DNA of 64,000 nucleotides from the NCBI GenBank assembly GCA_903910385.1, contig CAIVZM010000050.1, forward strand, positions 1 through 64,000, given 5' to 3'. Made by a program: the position numbers and the translations under genes. Shown here one piece after another: positions 33,706-42,851 of the stretch. This DNA is from an uncultured Armatimonadota bacterium (GTDB lineage: Bacteria; Armatimonadota; Armatimonadia; Armatimonadales; Armatimonadaceae). The notes under the pieces are model-generated. The model had not been told where the DNA came from and made no database searches. It saw only the letters and a list, made by a program, of their open reading frames with translations. Position 1 is the stretch's first letter, and the number at the start of each line of letters is the position of its first letter.

Positions 33706-35982
33706 TTATTTCCCCATAATGCGGGGGATGGCTCCCTCAAAGGCATTACGGAGAGCGGATAAGGGAAGGTCGATCAATCCAGCGGCATCGAAACGGTCAT
33801 TAGATTTGACCTGACCGAGGAAAAGGGCTTCGATTCCGGCGGACTCGGCGAGGTCCAGAAGGGCGTTCTGGTTGACGCCTTCTTTGACCGTCACGAGAAT
33901 TCTTGCGGTAGCTTCGCCAAAAAGGATAGCGCTCCATTTCTGGTCGCCGTAGTCGGCGATAGCGAGGCGGATTTCCGCGCCTTTGTTTCCTGCAAGACAG
34001 GATTCGGCAAGGGCGACTGCCGCACCGCCATCCGAGCAGTCATGCGCGGAATGAAGGAGATTCTTCGCGATTGCCTGACGGGTGACCAGTTGGACTTTCG
34101 CTTCGGCGGCGAGATCGAGGCGCGGCGGTTTGCCCTCGTCGCGTCCGTGGATCAGGGAAAGGTAGTCGCTGCCGCCGATGCCATGTTCGCCTTCCCAATC
34201 AGTGGGACGAATGAGGTAGATCAAGTCACCGTCGTTCTGAAAGCCCTGGCCGACAGGAATGACACCATCATCGAAGACGCCCACCATGCCGACGGTCGGA
34301 GTCGGGTAAATTGCGCCGTCCGGAGTTTCGTTGTAAAAGGAAACGTTGCCGGAAACGACGGGAGCCTTGAGGGCATCACAGGCAGCAGCCATGCCATTGA
34401 CCGCCTGAGTAAATTGCCAGAACCCGGAAGGCTTTTCCGGTGATGGGAAGTTGAGACAGTCCGTGGTTGCCTTCGGGGTCGCGCCGACGCAGGAAAGGTT
34501 TCGCGCCGCTTCCGCCACGGCGATTTGCGCTCCAACATACGGATCGAGGTAGCAGAAACGCGGATTACAGTCGGTCGTCAGTGCGATACGGCGACCATCC
34601 GCCTCACGGATCGAGAGGACGGCGGCATCACCTCGTCCGGGTAGCATTTCGGTCTGGGTCTGTACCATCTGATCGTATTGCTCCCATACCCAGCGTTTGG
34701 AGGCTATGGAAGGGGAGGATAGCAGGCGTAATAGAACGGTTCCGTAATCTTCCGGTTCGGAAAGCACGGAGAAATCCGCATTCTGAACCTTTGCGATGTA
34801 TTCCGGCTCTGCGGCGTCCAGATAGTAGGTTGGGCAGTCATCGGCAAGGGACTTTGCGGGGACATCCGCTTCGACGACGCCACCGTCCTTCACCACAACA
34901 CGCCCGGAATCGTTCAGTGTCCCGATATACGCCGCTGAGAGGCCCCACTTCCGGAAGACGGCGATCACTTCTTCCTCATTACCTTTTTCCACGACTGCCA
35001 GCATGCGCTCCTGTGATTCGGAGAGCATGGTTTCATACGCGGTCATACCGGATTCACGGCGGGGGACGAGTTGGACGTCGATTTCCATACCGAGGCCGCC
35101 CTTCGCCGCCATTTCGCAGGTGGCGCAGGTCAATCCGGCGGCTCCCATATCCTGAATGGCGACAATTTTTCCGGTGGCAAGGGCTTCCAGAGTGGCTTCG
35201 ATCAGAAGTTTTTCCGTGAAAGGGTCGCCGACCTGAACGTTGGGACGCCGTTCCTGTGATTCCTCGGTCAGTTCGACGCTGGCGAAGGTTGCGCCATGTA
35301 TACCATCCCTTCCGGTTGCCGATCCGACATACAGGACAGGGTTCCCGATACCTTGCGCCTTCGCAGAGGCGATGGAATCTGTCTTTACAATCCCGGCGCT
35401 CATGGCATTAACCAGAGGGTTGCCATTGTAGCAGGGGTGAAAATAGATTTCTCCTCCGACAGTTGGGACGCCAACACAGTTACCATAATCGCCAACGCCT
35501 TTGACGACGTGTTCAAACAGGTAGCGGTTACGGATATTGACCGGGTCGTCGCCTTCGATAGGGCCGAAGCGTAAAGAGTTCAGATTGGCGACAGGGCGAG
35601 CGCCCATGGTGAAAATGTCGCGCAGAATGCCACCGACGCCGGTTGCGGCGCCCTGAAACGGTTCGACGGCGGAAGGGTGGTTATGGCTTTCCATCTTGAA
35701 AACCACGCCATAGCCCGTATCGCCCAGAGGAACGACGCCCGCATTTTCCAGAGCGCCGGTTTCCTGCGCTTTGCGATACTCCGCGAACGCCTTCAGTACA
35801 GGCCTCGAATACTTGTATCCGCAGTGTTCGCTCCACATGACCGAATACATTCCGATTTCGGTGTAGGACGGTTCGCGCCCCAATGTCTCAACAATCAGCG
35901 CGTACTCAGAATCATTCAGACCCATCTCACGATAGACAGCCGGGGAAACAGCGGGATAGTTCGCCAAAGGAATTCGCCTCAT
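33706..35982 (-). CDS. purL: Phosphoribosylformylglycinamidine synthase subunit PurL
   Basis: 758 residues, the small PurL form that needs PurQ and PurS (neither is in the window). N-terminal SEYALIVETLGREPSYTEIG and MWSEHCGYKYSRPVLKAF carry the conserved active-site His; HNHPSAVEPFQGAATGVGGI is the ATP/substrate loop. Two AIRS-type halves follow (IQDMGAAGLTCATCEMAAKG and LLHSAHDCSDGGAAVALAES). It converts FGAR to FGAM with glutamine-derived ammonia in purine synthesis. Length and motif spacing are normal; its promoter region is shared back-to-back with the gene at 36038. Confidence 0.97.
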   Translation of the reverse strand: MRRIPLANYPAVSPAVYREMGLNDSEYALIVETLGREPSYTEIGMYSVMWSEHCGYKYSRPVLKAFAEYRKAQETGALENAGVVPLGDTGYGVVFKMESHNHPSAVEPFQGAATGVGGILRDIFTMGARPVANLNSLRFGPIEGDDPVNIRNRYLFEHVVKGVGDYGNCVGVPTVGGEIYFHPCYNGNPLVNAMSAGIVKTDSIASAKAQGIGNPVLYVGSATGRDGIHGATFASVELTEESQERRPNVQVGDPFTEKLLIEATLEALATGKIVAIQDMGAAGLTCATCEMAAKGGLGMEIDVQLVPRRESGMTAYETMLSESQERMLAVVEKGNEEEVIAVFRKWGLSAAYIGTLNDSGRVVVKDGGVVEADVPAKSLADDCPTYYLDAAEPEYIAKVQNADFSVLSEPEDYGTVLLRLLSSPSIASKRWVWEQYDQMVQTQTEMLPGRGDAAVLSIREADGRRIALTTDCNPRFCYLDPYVGAQIAVAEAARNLSCVGATPKATTDCLNFPSPEKPSGFWQFTQAVNGMAAACDALKAPVVSGNVSFYNETPDGAIYPTPTVGMVGVFDDGVIPVGQGFQNDGDLIYLIRPTDWEGEHGIGGSDYLSLIHGRDEGKPPRLDLAAEAKVQLVTRQAIAKNLLHSAHDCSDGGAAVALAESCLAGNKGAEIRLAIADYGDQKWSAILFGEATARILVTVKEGVNQNALLDLAESAGIEALFLGQVKSNDRFDAAGLIDLPLSALRNAFEGAIPRIMGK

Positions 35983-36002
35983 TCAATTCGGTTTATAAGC
36001 CA

Positions 36003-36030
36003 TTATACCGGGTGGTTGGAACGGTATAAT
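36003..36030 (+). promoter_or_regulatory. Leaderless-type promoter of the small gene at 36038
   Basis: TTATAC at 36003-36008, 16-bp spacer, TATAAT at 36025-36030; the -10 box ends 7 nt before the ATG at 36038. On the opposite strand 36003-36008 reads GTATAA, and TATAAT overlaps it (36002-36007), giving a possible -10 for purL. Confidence 0.55.
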
Positions 36031-36037
36031 AGAAGGC

Positions 36038-36277
36038 ATGACGCAAGAAGAAAACGACGCCATCGCTGAGGAAATCATTCGCTTTCAGGAAGAAAATCCC
36101 GACTACTGGGGCGATCAGGATGAAAACGGCGTAGACCTCGGTCATTTGCGTGAGAACCTGAAACTTACTCCTGCCGAGCGTCTGCGAAAACTGGATGCCT
36201 CCCGTTATATATTTGATTTTGGAAAAGATGCCCGAACGCAAAATACCCTTCGCCGAAACGATCCGCTCATTTCATGA
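36038..36277 (+). CDS. Small acidic protein upstream of a nucleotidyltransferase
   Basis: 79 residues. An acidic N-terminus (EENDAIAEEIIRFQEENPDY) is followed by LRENLKLTPAERLRKLDASR. The LTPAERLRKL motif is a short helical segment seen in small proteins that precede nucleotidyltransferase genes. The gene overlaps the start of the next one by 50 bp, so translation is coupled. It might be the antitoxin or partner of the nucleotidyltransferase, but no direct evidence exists. A -10 box 7 nt upstream suggests a leaderless transcript. Confidence 0.6.
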   Translation: MTQEENDAIAEEIIRFQEENPDYWGDQDENGVDLGHLRENLKLTPAERLRKLDASRYIFDFGKDARTQNTLRRNDPLIS

Positions 36278-36731
36278 CGCGGGAATCCGCTTTGTCGTGA
36301 TTGGCGGCGTCGCTCTTGGAGCGCACGGCTCTAATTACGCCACAAAAGATGTGGATTTCGCCTATGCTGTCGAATCCGAAAATTTGGAACGCCTCGCCGC
36401 TTTTTTGCCGACAATCCACGCACGGGTTTCAGGGCGTCCTGCTAATGACGGCTTTGTGATCAGTACAATGACTCTGCAACGAGCGCGTTTCCTGAATCTC
36501 TACACTGACCTCGGCGAAGTGGACGTCATGCGAGAGATTGGTGGCATAGATTCGTTTGAAGGGCTCTGGGAACGCGCTATACCGATGGATCTGGGCGGTT
36601 TTGTCGTCCGGGTCGCCTCCATTGACGATCTTATCGCCATGAAACGCTCGGCGAATCGCCCCAAAGACCAGGCTCATATCTACGAACTCCTCGCGCTTAA
36701 AAAGTTGCTGGAAGCCCCTACAGAGGAATAA
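36228..36731 (+). CDS. Nucleotidyltransferase-fold protein (AbiEii/DUF6036-like)
   Basis: 167 residues from ATG 36228 (GGAAAAG upstream). Near the N-terminus, RFVVIGGVALGAHGSNYATK is followed by DVDFAYAVESENLERL, the GG...DxD core of the minimal nucleotidyltransferase fold found in AbiEii-type and DUF6036 proteins. LYTDLGEVDVMREIGG supplies a further acidic strand, and ASIDDLIAMKRSANRPKDQA closes the fold, as in family members. Relatives act as toxins that modify tRNA or as uncharacterised proteins. Tight coupling to a small upstream gene supports a toxin-antitoxin-like pair, at the level of a hypothesis. Confidence 0.75.
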   Translation: MPERKIPFAETIRSFHDAGIRFVVIGGVALGAHGSNYATKDVDFAYAVESENLERLAAFLPTIHARVSGRPANDGFVISTMTLQRARFLNLYTDLGEVDVMREIGGIDSFEGLWERAIPMDLGGFVVRVASIDDLIAMKRSANRPKDQAHIYELLALKKLLEAPTEE

Positions 36732-36754
36732 TCTCTGTCCGTATCCACTGCCGG

Positions 36755-36760
36755 TATACT
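36755..36760 (+). promoter_or_regulatory. -10 box of a leaderless-type promoter (36767 gene)
   Basis: TATACT ending 6 nt before the ATG at 36767; no ribosome-binding site between them and only a weak -35. Confidence 0.5.
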
Positions 36761-36766
36761 GTAGAA

Positions 36767-37816
36767 ATGAGGATATTGCGGTCACTTACCCTTTTCTTTC
36801 TCCTGTGTTCTCTTTGTACGTCCGTTTGGGCGCAACGGATTGTGTTTCAGCGGGGAGATGCGCTTTATGTGGCGGATAAAACCGGGAAAAACCCGCGACG
36901 CCTGATGGATATCGAAAATGTTGCCGGTTCGCTGTGGGCGGTCGCCCCGGACGGGCGTCGTCTGGCGTTTTTGATCCGCCCGAAGACCGGGCTTTCAACA
37001 GGAAACGAAGCCAGCGGTCTGGGCGTTCGGGAGGCGACAGTCTTTATCTCCGATTTTAACGGGCGACGGAAAAAGCGATTGTTCACGACGGAAAACCTCC
37101 GCGACCGACAGGGACGAATCGTGACGGAAGCCGCTATCAGCCCGACCGAATCCACTCTCCTTGCGGAATGGGAACCGACATCGCTGACCTGGAGCGGGGA
37201 TAGCAAGACCCTCTACCTCTCGTGTGAGCGTATCCACGACCCTAAGGGCAAGGCTACCTTTGCTGTAGATGCTTTGAACGGAGCGGCGCTGATCGATGCA
37301 GAGGGACGCTGGAAAAGTATCGCGCCAATGGCGGAAGTGGAAGGACGAGGAGCGCTACTGGTGGGAAGCGGATGGACAAGTTACGCTCCAGCGAGCGGGG
37401 GCGAAAGCTACTTTGAGCCGCTTACTGTGGTGAATCTCGTAGAGCAGACCCGTGGGGCGGTAGTGACAGTTCCGGCAGGCGCGTCGGAAACGCCGCCTTA
37501 TGCTACGGCGCATGCGCCAGCGCTCGGGCCGGGAAACCGAATAATTGCGTTCGGGAACGGGAACGGATTGTGGACAACGGACAAGTATGGCAAGGGGTTC
37601 CGGCGATTGCTGGAGGGCAGCATTCGTCGTCCCCGCTTTGAGCCTGGGATTTCCGAGGCGATGGGCGTTTTTTGTCTGTTGCCAAGACCTAATACAGGCG
37701 ATAAATCCGTCTATGATCTGTATTTCGCCAGTTTTCCGGAAAGTCCGAACAACCCGGCTCCCCCTCCGGCGTTGGTGATGCAGACCGTCGACTGGTTCGA
37801 CATCGTCCCGGATTGA
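36767..37816 (+). CDS. Secreted TolB-like beta-propeller protein
   Basis: 349 residues with a signal peptide (LRSLTLFFLLCSLCTSVWAQ). Repeats typical of PD40/WD40-like propellers follow: GDALYVADKTGKNPRRLMDI, LWAVAPDGRRLAFLIRPKTG, TVFISDFNGRRKKRLFTTEN, LTWSGDSKTLYLSCE and GLWTTDKYGKGFRRLLEG. The D-x-x-G-(K/R)-N-x-R-x-L pattern is that of TolB-type surface proteins. No TolA/Pal neighbours are present, so it need not belong to a Tol system; a role in binding other envelope proteins is likely. Confidence 0.8.
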   Translation: MRILRSLTLFFLLCSLCTSVWAQRIVFQRGDALYVADKTGKNPRRLMDIENVAGSLWAVAPDGRRLAFLIRPKTGLSTGNEASGLGVREATVFISDFNGRRKKRLFTTENLRDRQGRIVTEAAISPTESTLLAEWEPTSLTWSGDSKTLYLSCERIHDPKGKATFAVDALNGAALIDAEGRWKSIAPMAEVEGRGALLVGSGWTSYAPASGGESYFEPLTVVNLVEQTRGAVVTVPAGASETPPYATAHAPALGPGNRIIAFGNGNGLWTTDKYGKGFRRLLEGSIRRPRFEPGISEAMGVFCLLPRPNTGDKSVYDLYFASFPESPNNPAPPPALVMQTVDWFDIVPD

Positions 37817-37886
37817 TGCGCTCGTGAAATGAACGGATAGGCTCACTGAATCCACGAAAATACCGATTAGTGCAAGGAATTAATGT

Positions 37887-38999
37887 ATGGGACGCACCGC
37901 TTTTCTTTATTCCGATGATTTTCTGTCGTATGACCTTGGTGGGGCGCACCCATTGCAACAGAGACGTTTGCAAATGGTCTACCGTTTACTTGGCGCTTAC
38001 GGAGTCCTTGCGCCTGAAGGACCTATCGAATGGAAAACGCCTGTACCCGCCACGCAAGAAGAAATTTTGCGGGTGCATACGCCCGATTTCGTGGCGATGG
38101 TGATGCGAGCGGGAACCGGGTATCGTGGCCCCGATTTGAAGCGGTATGGACTGAGCGACGGCGATACGCCCGCCTTCAACAGTATGTATGAAGCGGCGGC
38201 GCTGTACGCCGGGGGGACTGTGGAAGCTGCGCGTCTCCTACTGACAGGGAATTATGACTACGCTTTCAATGTCGCAGGAGGGCTACATCATGCTCACCCG
38301 GATCATGCCAGCGGATTTTGCACCTTCAACGATCTGGCGATGGGAGCGCTTACGCTTCGGGACGGCGGCCTCCAACGCGTTGTTTATATCGATATCGACG
38401 CCCATCATGGGGATGGCGTTCAGGCTTGCTTCTACGATGATCCAGAGACGATGACGATTTCCCTGCACGAGTCCGGGCAATTTCTTTTCCCCGGAACCGG
38501 TTTTGCGGAAGAAGTAGGCAATGGGGCGGCGGCGGGGACATCCCTGAATATTCCCTATTATCCGTATACGCTCGATGACGTCTGGCACAACGCCTTCGAT
38601 GCCGTTATTCCCGATGCGCTGGCGCGATTCAAACCGGATGCGGTCATTTTCCAGTTCGGCGCGGACGCTCACTGGGAAGATCCGCTGGCTCACCTGCTGA
38701 TCACCTCCGAGGGCTGGATGCGTATGGTGGATAAACTTTTCCGGCTGACTCAGGGACTGCCAGCAATCGTCACCGGCGGAGGCGGTTACAATATCAAGAC
38801 TGTCGCCCGTCTCTGGACTATGGTAGCGGCACGATGCGCCGAAATCGAATTGCCGGATCAGGTTCCCGCATCGTATGCGGCGCAATACGATATCCATTAT
38901 CTGCACGACCGGGAAACGCCGCAGGTGGAGGAATCCGTGCAGCGTGACGCTCGCGCCTATGTCGAGAATCAACTGGAGACTCTGAAAGCGTTGATCTGA
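37887..38999 (+). CDS. Histone deacetylase-like / AcuC family deacetylase
   Basis: 370 residues. The arginase/deacetylase fold is recognised by FLYSDDFLSYDLGGAHPLQQ, GGLHHAHPDHASGFCTFND (catalytic His pair), VVYIDIDAHHGDGVQACFYD (zinc Asp/His), and VTGGGGYNIKTVARLWTMVA near the end. The second zinc Asp is in FQFGADAHWEDPLAHL. Such enzymes remove acetyl or acyl groups from lysines (AcuC on acetyl-CoA synthetase) or from acylated polyamines. The substrate cannot be read here. An AGGAA element precedes the ATG. Confidence 0.92.
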   Translation: MGRTAFLYSDDFLSYDLGGAHPLQQRRLQMVYRLLGAYGVLAPEGPIEWKTPVPATQEEILRVHTPDFVAMVMRAGTGYRGPDLKRYGLSDGDTPAFNSMYEAAALYAGGTVEAARLLLTGNYDYAFNVAGGLHHAHPDHASGFCTFNDLAMGALTLRDGGLQRVVYIDIDAHHGDGVQACFYDDPETMTISLHESGQFLFPGTGFAEEVGNGAAAGTSLNIPYYPYTLDDVWHNAFDAVIPDALARFKPDAVIFQFGADAHWEDPLAHLLITSEGWMRMVDKLFRLTQGLPAIVTGGGGYNIKTVARLWTMVAARCAEIELPDQVPASYAAQYDIHYLHDRETPQVEESVQRDARAYVENQLETLKALI

Positions 39000-39027
39000 T
39001 GAAAGATCGCGCCGATTCCCTCTGTTT

Positions 39028-39852
39028 TTATCGGGGTTTTCGGGCGGCGGCGAATACGGTCAAGCCGAAAGGCAGACCGGACGATAACGCTAATTTGCCT
39101 TCGACATCCAGTAAGGCGCGAAGCGTCCGATTGAGAGCGGCAGGCGTCGGGCGAACGTCGGCGGCGGGCGGCGCGTTCGGTCGGAGCAGGCGTTGCGCTC
39201 CCCGAATAGTGGCGACAGCAGGTAGAATAGCGGACACTGTGTAGCTCAAACGAAGGATCTCTAATCCCGCGCCCGTCAATAATGCACCAACTTCACGGGA
39301 GACATACCGGCGCTGATGCATCAACGCGACATCATGTCTACTCCAGAGCATCCGGTAGGCAGGGACGGTAATAAAGGCGATTCCTCCCGGAACAAGCGTC
39401 CGACTGATCTCACACACTGCCGCGACATCGTCCGGAATGTGTTCCAGCACATCCAGAGCCACTGCCGCCTCAAAGGTGTCGTTGGCAAAGGGGAGAGCGG
39501 TGGCGGAGGCAAGCGCCAGATTTCGGTAACCTCGCGCTACACAGAAGGCGAGCGCTCTGGCTTCCGTATCGATGCCGATGACATCGCCGTACTGTCTCAA
39601 GCGATCCAGTGTCCCGCCGGTTCCGCATCCGACATCGAGCAAACGTGGCGAACGCGATTCCGGAACCGGAATAGGAAAGCGGTTAAGGGCAGCTTCAAGA
39701 AGGTTGCGGCGGGCGACGAACCACCAGTGTTCGTCCTCCAACCGAAACATCCGGTCATATTCGTCCGTATTCATCAGGGTGAGGGGCAAGGGCGCCCATC
39801 TTATTATGCCGCGAAAAATCCCATTTTGCCGCGTCTCCCTCCTTTTCGTCAT
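39028..39852 (-). CDS. Class I SAM-dependent methyltransferase
   Basis: 274 residues as drawn; homology begins at MNTDEYDRMFRLEDEHWWFV (ATG 39774), so the true start may be there, though neither site has a good ribosome-binding site. Motif I LLDVGCGTGGTLDRLRQYGD, motif II VIGIDTEARALAFC, motif IV FEAAVALDVLEHIPDDVAAV and post-IV LVPGGIAFITVPAYRMLWSR. The DEHWWFVARR N-terminus is characteristic of methyltransferases in polysaccharide or lipid-glycan gene sets. It is convergent with the deacetylase gene. The 259 bp upstream (39853-40111) contain no visible gene. Confidence 0.85.
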   Translation of the reverse strand: MTKRRETRQNGIFRGIIRWAPLPLTLMNTDEYDRMFRLEDEHWWFVARRNLLEAALNRFPIPVPESRSPRLLDVGCGTGGTLDRLRQYGDVIGIDTEARALAFCVARGYRNLALASATALPFANDTFEAAVALDVLEHIPDDVAAVCEISRTLVPGGIAFITVPAYRMLWSRHDVALMHQRRYVSREVGALLTGAGLEILRLSYTVSAILPAVATIRGAQRLLRPNAPPAADVRPTPAALNRTLRALLDVEGKLALSSGLPFGLTVFAAARKPR

Positions 39853-40111
39853 TTTAATGAGATGGCTTTTGATGATTTCTCATAAAATAGAGAAATTTAT
39901 AAATGTTTTTGACGATACCTTGTTGATGTACATTCAGGCTTGTCGCCGGTAAATCTCACGCGTGATGAACGTGCGGATGGTGTCCCGCCGCTGCCCTGCG
40001 GCGCAAGTCAATACGATACCTGTTTATGACCTCCTGAAAGATTACTATGGTCAGGATCCCGAAGCGCGGTTACCACACCATCCTTCTTCCTGAACTTATT
40101 GCCGGATGATT

Positions 40112-41137
40112 TCAGCCCTGCGGATGATCGAGCAAATCGAATAACGGATTGCCGATGTTTGGATTGATCGGCAGTTCCACCGCAGACCGCCGCCGCGCTG
40201 ATTCATAAAGCGCAAAGAGAATTTCGCTTGCCCGAAGGGCTTTGCGGTAGGACAATTCCGGCTCTTCGCCCGTTTCCAGACAATCAATCGCGTTCTTGAT
40301 GACGCCTATCATCTGTTCGCCGGGAACCGCTTCCACTACAGGCGGCTTCCAGTCCGGTTCGTTATAGATGTGGCAATGTCGGTAATCGCCATCCCATCCC
40401 ACTTCGAGAAAGCCCTTGTCTCCGAAGATTCGGACGCCGCTCCACATATCCATGTCCCGACTGCCAACTCGGAAGGTTGCCTGCACGCCATTGTCAAAAT
40501 GGATAAAGCCCAGCGCCATAGATTCTGCGCGGACATCGAACCATTCGATCGTTTCGCTGATATCCACGACGCCCTGCACCCAATTGGCGGGAGTCTCATT
40601 GTTGAAACTCAATGCCTGGTCTACCGTATGGGTGCCACAATCCAGAAGATGTCGAAACGAGAACAAGTCCATTCGCTGGATAGTCCCAAACCGACCGTCA
40701 CGGATCAGTTCACGCGCCAGTAGGTTACCGCTGGCGAATCGTCGTTGATGGCAGAAGGTGAGAATGCTACCACTCTCCTCTGCAATCCTCGCCATTTCAC
40801 GACACTCGTTCCACCGGGCGCTCATCGGCTTCTCGGAAAGAACCGCTTTTACGCCCGCTGCGGCGCAATCCCGGAAAACAGGTAGATGGAGGTTCGTCCA
40901 CAGGGTGACGATGACAACATCAGGCTTTTCCTTTTCCAGCAGTTCCTGATACCGGGAATACACGGGAACATCCAGAGAAAAATCGGCGGCGAATTGCGTG
41001 GCGGATTCCGGTATCGTATCCGCCAGAGAGCAGATTTGAATCCGATTATCCGCAAGGACGCCGACCATGTGTTCCCGCGCCCGCTTACCGCAACCGATGA
41101 TCGCAAGACGATAGGGAGAAGAGTTCGAATCAGGCAT
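40112..41137 (-). CDS. Gfo/Idh/MocA family oxidoreductase
   Basis: 341 residues. Rossmann motif LAIIGCGKRAREHMVGVL, EKP signature in VLSEKPMSARWNECREMARI and the C-terminal domain with LFSFRHLLDCGTHTVDQALS. The middle GCGKRA rather than GxGxxG with small residues, and CHQRRFASGNLLAREL, set it apart from the other two paralogues in the window. A sugar or polyol dehydrogenase role is likely; the substrate is unknown. A TATAAT box ends 6 nt before its ATG. Confidence 0.88.
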   Translation of the reverse strand: MPDSNSSPYRLAIIGCGKRAREHMVGVLADNRIQICSLADTIPESATQFAADFSLDVPVYSRYQELLEKEKPDVVIVTLWTNLHLPVFRDCAAAGVKAVLSEKPMSARWNECREMARIAEESGSILTFCHQRRFASGNLLARELIRDGRFGTIQRMDLFSFRHLLDCGTHTVDQALSFNNETPANWVQGVVDISETIEWFDVRAESMALGFIHFDNGVQATFRVGSRDMDMWSGVRIFGDKGFLEVGWDGDYRHCHIYNEPDWKPPVVEAVPGEQMIGVIKNAIDCLETGEEPELSYRKALRASEILFALYESARRRSAVELPINPNIGNPLFDLLDHPQG

Positions 41138-41143
41138 AAACTA

Positions 41144-41149
41144 ATTATA
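41144..41149 (-). promoter_or_regulatory. -10 box of a leaderless-type promoter (40112-41137 gene)
   Basis: Perfect TATAAT on the minus strand, 6 nt upstream of the ATG at 41137, with no room for a ribosome-binding site. Confidence 0.55.
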
Positions 41150-41330
41150 GAGGGAGACGGGAAAAGTTGCGACAAAGACAAAATCCAGCAAATTTGTGAG
41201 GAATGCACCTGCTGCATGCCAGAGACCTGATGTTGGTCTATGATTGTTTGTTTTTGTGTTGTCCGGTGCAGTGGCGAAGAGATGCCGTTTCCATAAAGAC
41301 CAGCGGAGCCAAAGCAAGTTTCACCGAAAT

Positions 41331-41361
41331 TCCCGTTCGCCGAGAGTCTCGGCGAACGGGA
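41331..41361 (-). terminator. Terminator hairpin of lpdA
   Basis: 15-bp perfect inverted repeat (41331-41345 with 41347-41361) 8 bp beyond the lpdA stop. The remaining 41150-41330 stretch shows no gene. Confidence 0.65.
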
Positions 41362-41369
41362 GGGAGCAT

Positions 41370-42851
41370 TTAGCCTTTATCGATCGCCATACCACGAACA
41401 TCCTCGTTGGCGAGGCCGACGGCTTCGCCCAAAGAGGGATGTGCATGCACCGTTTTCATCAATTCTTCAACGGTATTTTCTAACTGTATGCTGACGACGC
41501 CTTCATGAATCAGGTCGGTCGCGTGTGGACCGATGATATGAACGCCAAGGATTTCTCCATACTTGTTGTCAGCGACAATTTTGACAAAACCGTCCCGCTG
41601 GTTGATTGCTTGCGATTTCGCCAGCGTGCGGAAGGGCATCGTCCCGATTTTCACGTCGTAGCCTTTATCACGGGCTTCCTGCTCGGTCAGACCGACAGCG
41701 GCGACTTCCGGCTCGGTATAGATACACGACGGAATCGCCTTGTAGTCCATAACTTCATGATGTCCGGCGATATTTTCCGCGACCACAATTCCTTCGCGGG
41801 TTGCGGTGTGCGCCAGACCGGAACCCGTCACATCGCCGATGGCAAAGACGCCCGGTACGTTGGTTTCCATGCGATCACTGACCGCGACCGCCCGCCGGTT
41901 CTTTTCCGTGCCGATTTTGACGCCGATCGCTTCCAGATTCAGGCCGTCTACAAACGGCGTCCGCCCGGTAGCCACCAGAACGGCATCGGTGGTAACAGTA
42001 TCCTCTTTGCCATCCTTTTCGTAGGTGACGACCTTTTTACCGCCCTCGCCATCGGTTACGGAGACGACTCTGGCGTTGACATGGAACTTGATACCGGACT
42101 TCGCCAGAATCTTGTTCAATTCCGCCGAAAGGTCGGCATCCATGTTGGCGATGATCCGTGGTAGGAATTCGATAACGGTCACTTTGGAACCGAGACCGCT
42201 ATACGTGTAAGCGAATTCACAACCGATGACTCCGCCGCCGACAACCACCAGTTCGCCCGGAATTTCTTTCGTGCTGACGGCTTCATTCGATGTCCAGATT
42301 TTGCCTGTCGCCAGCGTTCCCGCCGCCGCCTTGAGTTTGACTTCCCGGTTGGAAGTCCAGACATCGGCATCCTGAATGCCCGGAACGGGCAAGCGTGTCG
42401 GTACGGAACCGGTTGCGATGACCACATTCGCCCCGGTAATGCGTTCTTTGCTACCGTCCGGCTTCGTGATTTCCACCGTATGCGCATCGACAAATGCGCC
42501 GATACCCTCGTAGTGCTTGATGCCGTGTTTCTTGAAAAGATAACCGACGCCTCCGACCAATCCCTTGACGACCTTATCTTTTCGCGCCATGACCGCCGGG
42601 AAGTCCACCCCGACATTTTCCGCTTTCAGCCCGAAGTCTTTGGCGGACTTGATGGTGTGCAGAGCATCCACCGAACCGATCATCGTTTTGGTGGGAATAC
42701 AACCCCAGTTCAGGCAGGTGCCACCGGGATTATCTGCCTCAATTACCGCCGCCTTTTTTCCTAATTGCGCCGAGCGAATGGCGCAGGGATACCCTCCCGG
42801 CCCTCCGCCGATCACAATGACATCGAAATCGTATCCGCTATTGTCCGCCAT
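41370..42851 (-). CDS. lpdA: Dihydrolipoyl dehydrogenase
   Basis: 493 residues. FAD motif VIVIGGGPGGYPCAIRSAQL, redox-active disulfide in GGTCLNWGCIPTK (Cys46/Cys51), NAD-binding LVVVGGGVIGCEFAYTYSGL, second FAD contact VPGVFAIGDVTGSGLAHTA and the C-terminal His-Glu site HAHPSLGEAVG. It reoxidises dihydrolipoyl groups of pyruvate/2-oxoglutarate dehydrogenase or the glycine cleavage system with NAD+. A stretch WTSNREVKLKAAAGTLATGK then IWTSNEAVSTKEI shows a short internal duplication near residues 163-190, slightly longer than usual between the domains. Confidence 0.95.
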   Translation of the reverse strand: MADNSGYDFDVIVIGGGPGGYPCAIRSAQLGKKAAVIEADNPGGTCLNWGCIPTKTMIGSVDALHTIKSAKDFGLKAENVGVDFPAVMARKDKVVKGLVGGVGYLFKKHGIKHYEGIGAFVDAHTVEITKPDGSKERITGANVVIATGSVPTRLPVPGIQDADVWTSNREVKLKAAAGTLATGKIWTSNEAVSTKEIPGELVVVGGGVIGCEFAYTYSGLGSKVTVIEFLPRIIANMDADLSAELNKILAKSGIKFHVNARVVSVTDGEGGKKVVTYEKDGKEDTVTTDAVLVATGRTPFVDGLNLEAIGVKIGTEKNRRAVAVSDRMETNVPGVFAIGDVTGSGLAHTATREGIVVAENIAGHHEVMDYKAIPSCIYTEPEVAAVGLTEQEARDKGYDVKIGTMPFRTLAKSQAINQRDGFVKIVADNKYGEILGVHIIGPHATDLIHEGVVSIQLENTVEELMKTVHAHPSLGEAVGLANEDVRGMAIDKG

